This document shows positions 5,650-7,605 of a DNA stretch of 7,605 nt, in pieces. Every line of letters starts with the position of its first letter. The stretch's first letter is position 1. A program made the position numbers and the translations under genes. Location of the stretch: contig JAEUJK010000766.1 of assembly GCA_016794735.1 (NCBI GenBank), forward strand, positions 1-7,605, read 5' to 3'. Origin of the DNA: Gemmatimonadota bacterium (lineage in GTDB: Bacteria > Gemmatimonadota > Gemmatimonadetes > Gemmatimonadales > Gemmatimonadaceae). The notes beneath the pieces are model-generated. The model made no database searches, was not told the origin of the DNA, and saw only the letters and a list, made by a program, of their open reading frames with translations.

Positions 5650-6642
5650 GTGAGCGTGCGCGTCGAACGACCCGGGATGTTGACGACGGTCCAGGATCTC
5701 GGCCGCACGGGATACCAGGCGCTCGGCGTGTCCACGGGTGGCGCGATGGACCCGACGGCGCTCCGCGTGGCCAACCTGCTGGTGGGGAACCCCGAGGGGG
5801 CGGCGGGGCTCGAGGTGACCCTCGTGGGTCCGACGCTCGTCGCGCTGTCCCCTGTCCTGATGGCGATCACCGGGGGAGCGCTTGGCCCCAGCGTCAACGG
5901 GGTGCCGGTTCCCGAGCGCCGGGCGATTGCGCTGTCCGCCGGGGACGTGGTGGCCTTTGGTTGCGCCCCGGCCGGAGCACGGGCCTACATTGCCATTGCT
6001 GGCGGGATCGAGGTGCCCGCGGTCATGGGGAGCCGCGCGACCGACCTCGGCGTGGCGATTGGAGGGCTCGAAGGTCGGGCGCTGCGCCGCGGGGACGTGG
6101 TGCCCACCGGAACGCCGTCCGCGGCGGCGCGCCGCACGATGCGCCGGCTGGAGGCCGCGGGTCGTCGCGTCGCCTGGTGGGGTGCGGCGCCGCATCTCCG
6201 ACGAGCGCGGCTCATCGACCCGATCGTGCGCGTCATGCGTGGGCCGGAGTATGACTGGTTCTCAGGTGAGGCCGATCGCGCGTTCTGGGAGACCAGCTGG
6301 CGGATCACCGACCGGTCCAATCGCATGGGGCTGCGGTTGGAGGGCGGACGCGTGGCACTGCCTGCCGCACGGGAGCTGGTGTCGTCCCCGGTTGCGACGG
6401 GGACGATCCAGGTGCCGCCCGGGGGGGAACCGATCATCCTCATGGCCGACCGCCAGACCGTCGGCGGGTACCCGCGCATCGCCCAGGTGTGCGAGGTGGA
6501 TCTCGCGGTGCTCGCCCAGCTGACGCCCGGGGCGCGGTTCCGCATGACTGAGATTTCGCTCATTGACGCGGCGCAGCTCTTACTGGCCCGGGAGCGTGAC
6601 ATATACGATCTTGGGAACGGACTGGCGATCCACCACCTGTAA
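5650..6642 (+). CDS. pxpC: 5-oxoprolinase subunit PxpC (KipA family, biotin-dependent carboxyltransferase-like)
   Basis: 330 residues. The GTG at 5650 begins 1 nt after the pxpB stop, with GGTGGA at 5639-5644 as a weak ribosome site inside pxpB; GTG 5656 is an alternative. The open frame extends upstream to 5578, but that overlap with pxpB is not family sequence. Typical PxpC/KipA motifs are present: V-E-R-P-G-M-L-T-T-V-Q-D-L-G-R-T-G-Y near the start, G-V-S-T-G-G-A-M-D-P, N-P-E-G-A-A-G-L-E-V-T, A-Y-I-A-I-A-G-G-I, G-S-R-A-T-D, G-P-E-Y-D-W-F, D-R-S-N-R-M-G-L-R-L-E-G and I-Q-V-P-P-G-G-E-P-I-I-L-M-A-D-R-Q-T-V-G-G-Y-P. The subunit pairs with PxpB and, with PxpA, opens 5-oxoproline. Older databases call the family urea amidolyase or allophanate hydrolase-like; no biotin carboxylase is nearby, so oxoprolinase is preferred. 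Confidence 0.95.
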   Translation: MSVRVERPGMLTTVQDLGRTGYQALGVSTGGAMDPTALRVANLLVGNPEGAAGLEVTLVGPTLVALSPVLMAITGGALGPSVNGVPVPERRAIALSAGDVVAFGCAPAGARAYIAIAGGIEVPAVMGSRATDLGVAIGGLEGRALRRGDVVPTGTPSAAARRTMRRLEAAGRRVAWWGAAPHLRRARLIDPIVRVMRGPEYDWFSGEADRAFWETSWRITDRSNRMGLRLEGGRVALPAARELVSSPVATGTIQVPPGGEPIILMADRQTVGGYPRIAQVCEVDLAVLAQLTPGARFRMTEISLIDAAQLLLARERDIYDLGNGLAIHHL

Positions 6643-6646
6643 GCAG

Positions 6647-7411
6647 ATGCAGACGGTCGACCTCAATTGCGACATGGGCGAGTCCTTCGGCGCCTGGACC
6701 ATGGGGGCCGACCTCGCCATCCTGCCGCACGTTTCCTCCGCGAACATCGCGTGCGGCTTTCACGCCGGTGATCCCACGGTCATGCGGCGCACGGTGGAAG
6801 CCGCGTTGGCTCACGGGGTCGCGATCGGCGCGCATCCCGGACTTCCAGACCTCGCGGGCTTCGGGCGTCGCGTGATGGAAGTGACACCCGACGAAGCATA
6901 CGACCTCGTGGTGTACCAGGTGGGCGCACTCGCCGGTGTGGCACGGGCGTGCGGCGGACGACTGTCACATGTCAAGGCACACGGTGCGCTGTACAATATG
7001 GCGGCGCGACGCGCGCCACTCGCCGCGGCGATCGCACGCGCGGTGCACGACGTGGACGACTCGCTGCGCTTCTTTGGACTGTCGGGGAGCGTGATGATCA
7101 CCGAGGCGGAGCGGGTGGGGCTGGTCGGGGTGCACGAGGTGTTCGCGGATCGATCGTACGAGGCCGATGGATCCCTCACGCCGCGCGACCGGCCCGACGC
7201 GCTGCTCACCGACGTGGACCGAAGTGCCGACCGCGCTGTTCGCATGGTCCAGGCGGGAGAGGTCGTGGCGCGCGATGGAACGACGATCCCGCTGCGCGCC
7301 GACACGATCTGCGTGCACGGCGATGGGGCGGAGGCGGCGCACATCGCGGCGACGCTGCGACAGCGCCTGCTCGCGGCAGGTATCACCATCCGCCCCGTGG
7401 GGCGAACGTGA
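6647..7411 (+). CDS. pxpA: 5-oxoprolinase subunit PxpA (LamB/YcsF family)
   Basis: 254 residues from ATG 6647, 4 nt after the pxpC stop. The frame is open further upstream, but VDLNCDMGES is the canonical N-terminus of the family, which fixes this start. Family motifs: D5-L-N-C-D-M-G-E-S, A32-N-I-A-C-G-F-H-A-G-D-P43, G61-A-H-P-G-L-P-D-L-A-G-F-G-R74, H108-V-K-A-H-G-A-L-Y-N117, then E-V-F-A-D-R-S-Y-E-A-D-G-S-L and, near the end, T-I-C-V-H-G-D-G. Conserved Asp, His, Glu and Lys residues here are those expected of the active site. It is the PxpA component of 5-oxoprolinase, working with PxpB and PxpC in the cytosol to regenerate glutamate. Gene order pxpB-pxpC-pxpA is the same as in Escherichia coli (ybgJ-ybgK-ybgL). 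The stop overlaps the next frame by GTGA. Confidence 0.96.
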   Translation: MQTVDLNCDMGESFGAWTMGADLAILPHVSSANIACGFHAGDPTVMRRTVEAALAHGVAIGAHPGLPDLAGFGRRVMEVTPDEAYDLVVYQVGALAGVARACGGRLSHVKAHGALYNMAARRAPLAAAIARAVHDVDDSLRFFGLSGSVMITEAERVGLVGVHEVFADRSYEADGSLTPRDRPDALLTDVDRSADRAVRMVQAGEVVARDGTTIPLRADTICVHGDGAEAAHIAATLRQRLLAAGITIRPVGRT

Positions 7412-7605
7412 CTGGCGCGACCGTCGATCGCACTGGGTCGAGCGCTGGCTCTACCGGTCGACCGACGCCTTGGCCGTTGGCACACGGTCCGATCGCGAAC
7501 GCCCGAGTCATCACCGTCAACCTGCTGCTGGCCGCTGCCTACGCGGCGGTGGGGATCGCCACCCTGTTGCTCGGGGAGACCGGTGGCGTTGAGCTGCGGC
7601 GGGTC
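7408..7605 (+). CDS. Putative membrane protein following pxpA (partial, C-terminus beyond window)
   Basis: An open frame of 66 codons starts with GTG 7408 in a GTGA overlap with the pxpA stop and runs without interruption to the right edge. The first 30 or so residues are hydrophilic and Ser/Thr/Gly/Pro rich. From about residue 34 (V-I-T-V-N-L-L-L-A-A-A-Y-A-A-V-G-I-A-T-L-L-L) there is one clear transmembrane helix, followed by G-E-T-G-G-V-E-L-R-R-V. The true start could be further in, for example TTG 7477. The family cannot be decided from this fragment; the helix and following Gly-Val vaguely recall the first helix of MASE1-type sensor domains, or it could be a transporter for 5-oxoproline. 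Coupling to pxpA suggests membership of the same operon. Confidence 0.55.
   Translation, partial: MTGATVDRTGSSAGSTGRPTPWPLAHGPIANARVITVNLLLAAAYAAVGIATLLLGETGGVELRRV

Noticed and set aside
4830..5897. Minus-strand extension of the beta-lactamase frame antisense to pxpB and the pxpC start.
   Set aside because: The signal peptide at 4829 marks the true start, and the upstream part has no family features while covering well-supported pxp coding sequence.
4959..6642. PxpB/PxpC as urea amidolyase or allophanate hydrolase subunits or as the Kip sporulation control pair.
   Set aside because: No biotin carboxylase or allophanate hydrolase gene is present, and the third gene is pxpA, giving the known 5-oxoprolinase set in its usual order.
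1..7605. A novel defence, phage, CRISPR or mobile system.
   Set aside because: No repeat-spacer array, transposase, integrase, toxin-antitoxin pair, nuclease or reverse transcriptase motif is visible in either strand; all well-supported genes fall into known families.

Overview
The window is a very GC-rich (roughly 70 % by eye), densely coded stretch of bacterial chromosome. It is mostly ordinary metabolic and accessory genes. I see no insertion sequence, CRISPR array, integrase, tRNA or rRNA, and nothing resembling a defence island. GC content, GTG starts, weak Shine-Dalgarno signals and the protein types (a subclass B3 metallo-beta-lactamase, a DUF1080 secreted protein, DinB and NTF2-like proteins) suggest an environmental soil or sediment bacterium. 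Gemmatimonadota is my best guess, but that is inference and not shown by any marker gene.

Layout. Positions 1-995 (minus) hold the N-terminal part of a polytopic membrane protein of the DUF1624/HGSNAT-like acyltransferase type, running off the left edge. After a 211-bp divergent gap with short direct repeats comes a two-gene plus-strand unit: a secreted DUF1080 (3-keto-disaccharide hydrolase-like) protein at 1207-2013, and a DinB-family protein at 2010-2549, joined by a GTGA stop/start overlap. The DinB gene converges on a minus-strand AraC-family regulator (2546-3415); the two stop codons interlock. Only 34 bp separate the AraC start from a divergent, exported NTF2/SnoaL-like protein (3450-3911). 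A GC hairpin (3912-3931) separates that gene from the convergent, exported subclass B3 metallo-beta-lactamase (3942-4829, minus).

The right-hand third is a tight plus-strand operon divergent from the beta-lactamase: pxpB (4959-5648), pxpC (5650-6642) and pxpA (6647-7411), the three subunits of bacterial ATP-dependent 5-oxoprolinase, which opens 5-oxoproline (pyroglutamate) to glutamate. A fourth frame starts at 7408 with another GTGA overlap and runs off the right edge. It has a hydrophilic N-terminus followed by a membrane helix.

The most interesting cross-gene observation is that all three predicted signal-peptidase I substrates (DUF1080, NTF2-like, B3 beta-lactamase) have Gln directly after the predicted cleavage site. 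N-terminal Gln readily cyclises to pyroglutamate, and the same window encodes the enzyme that recycles free pyroglutamate. The link is speculative but testable. Other items worth checking are a possible leaderless promoter for the AraC gene, a dyad element between the beta-lactamase and the pxp operon, and a Pro-to-Gly change beside the Zn-ligand His of the beta-lactamase.
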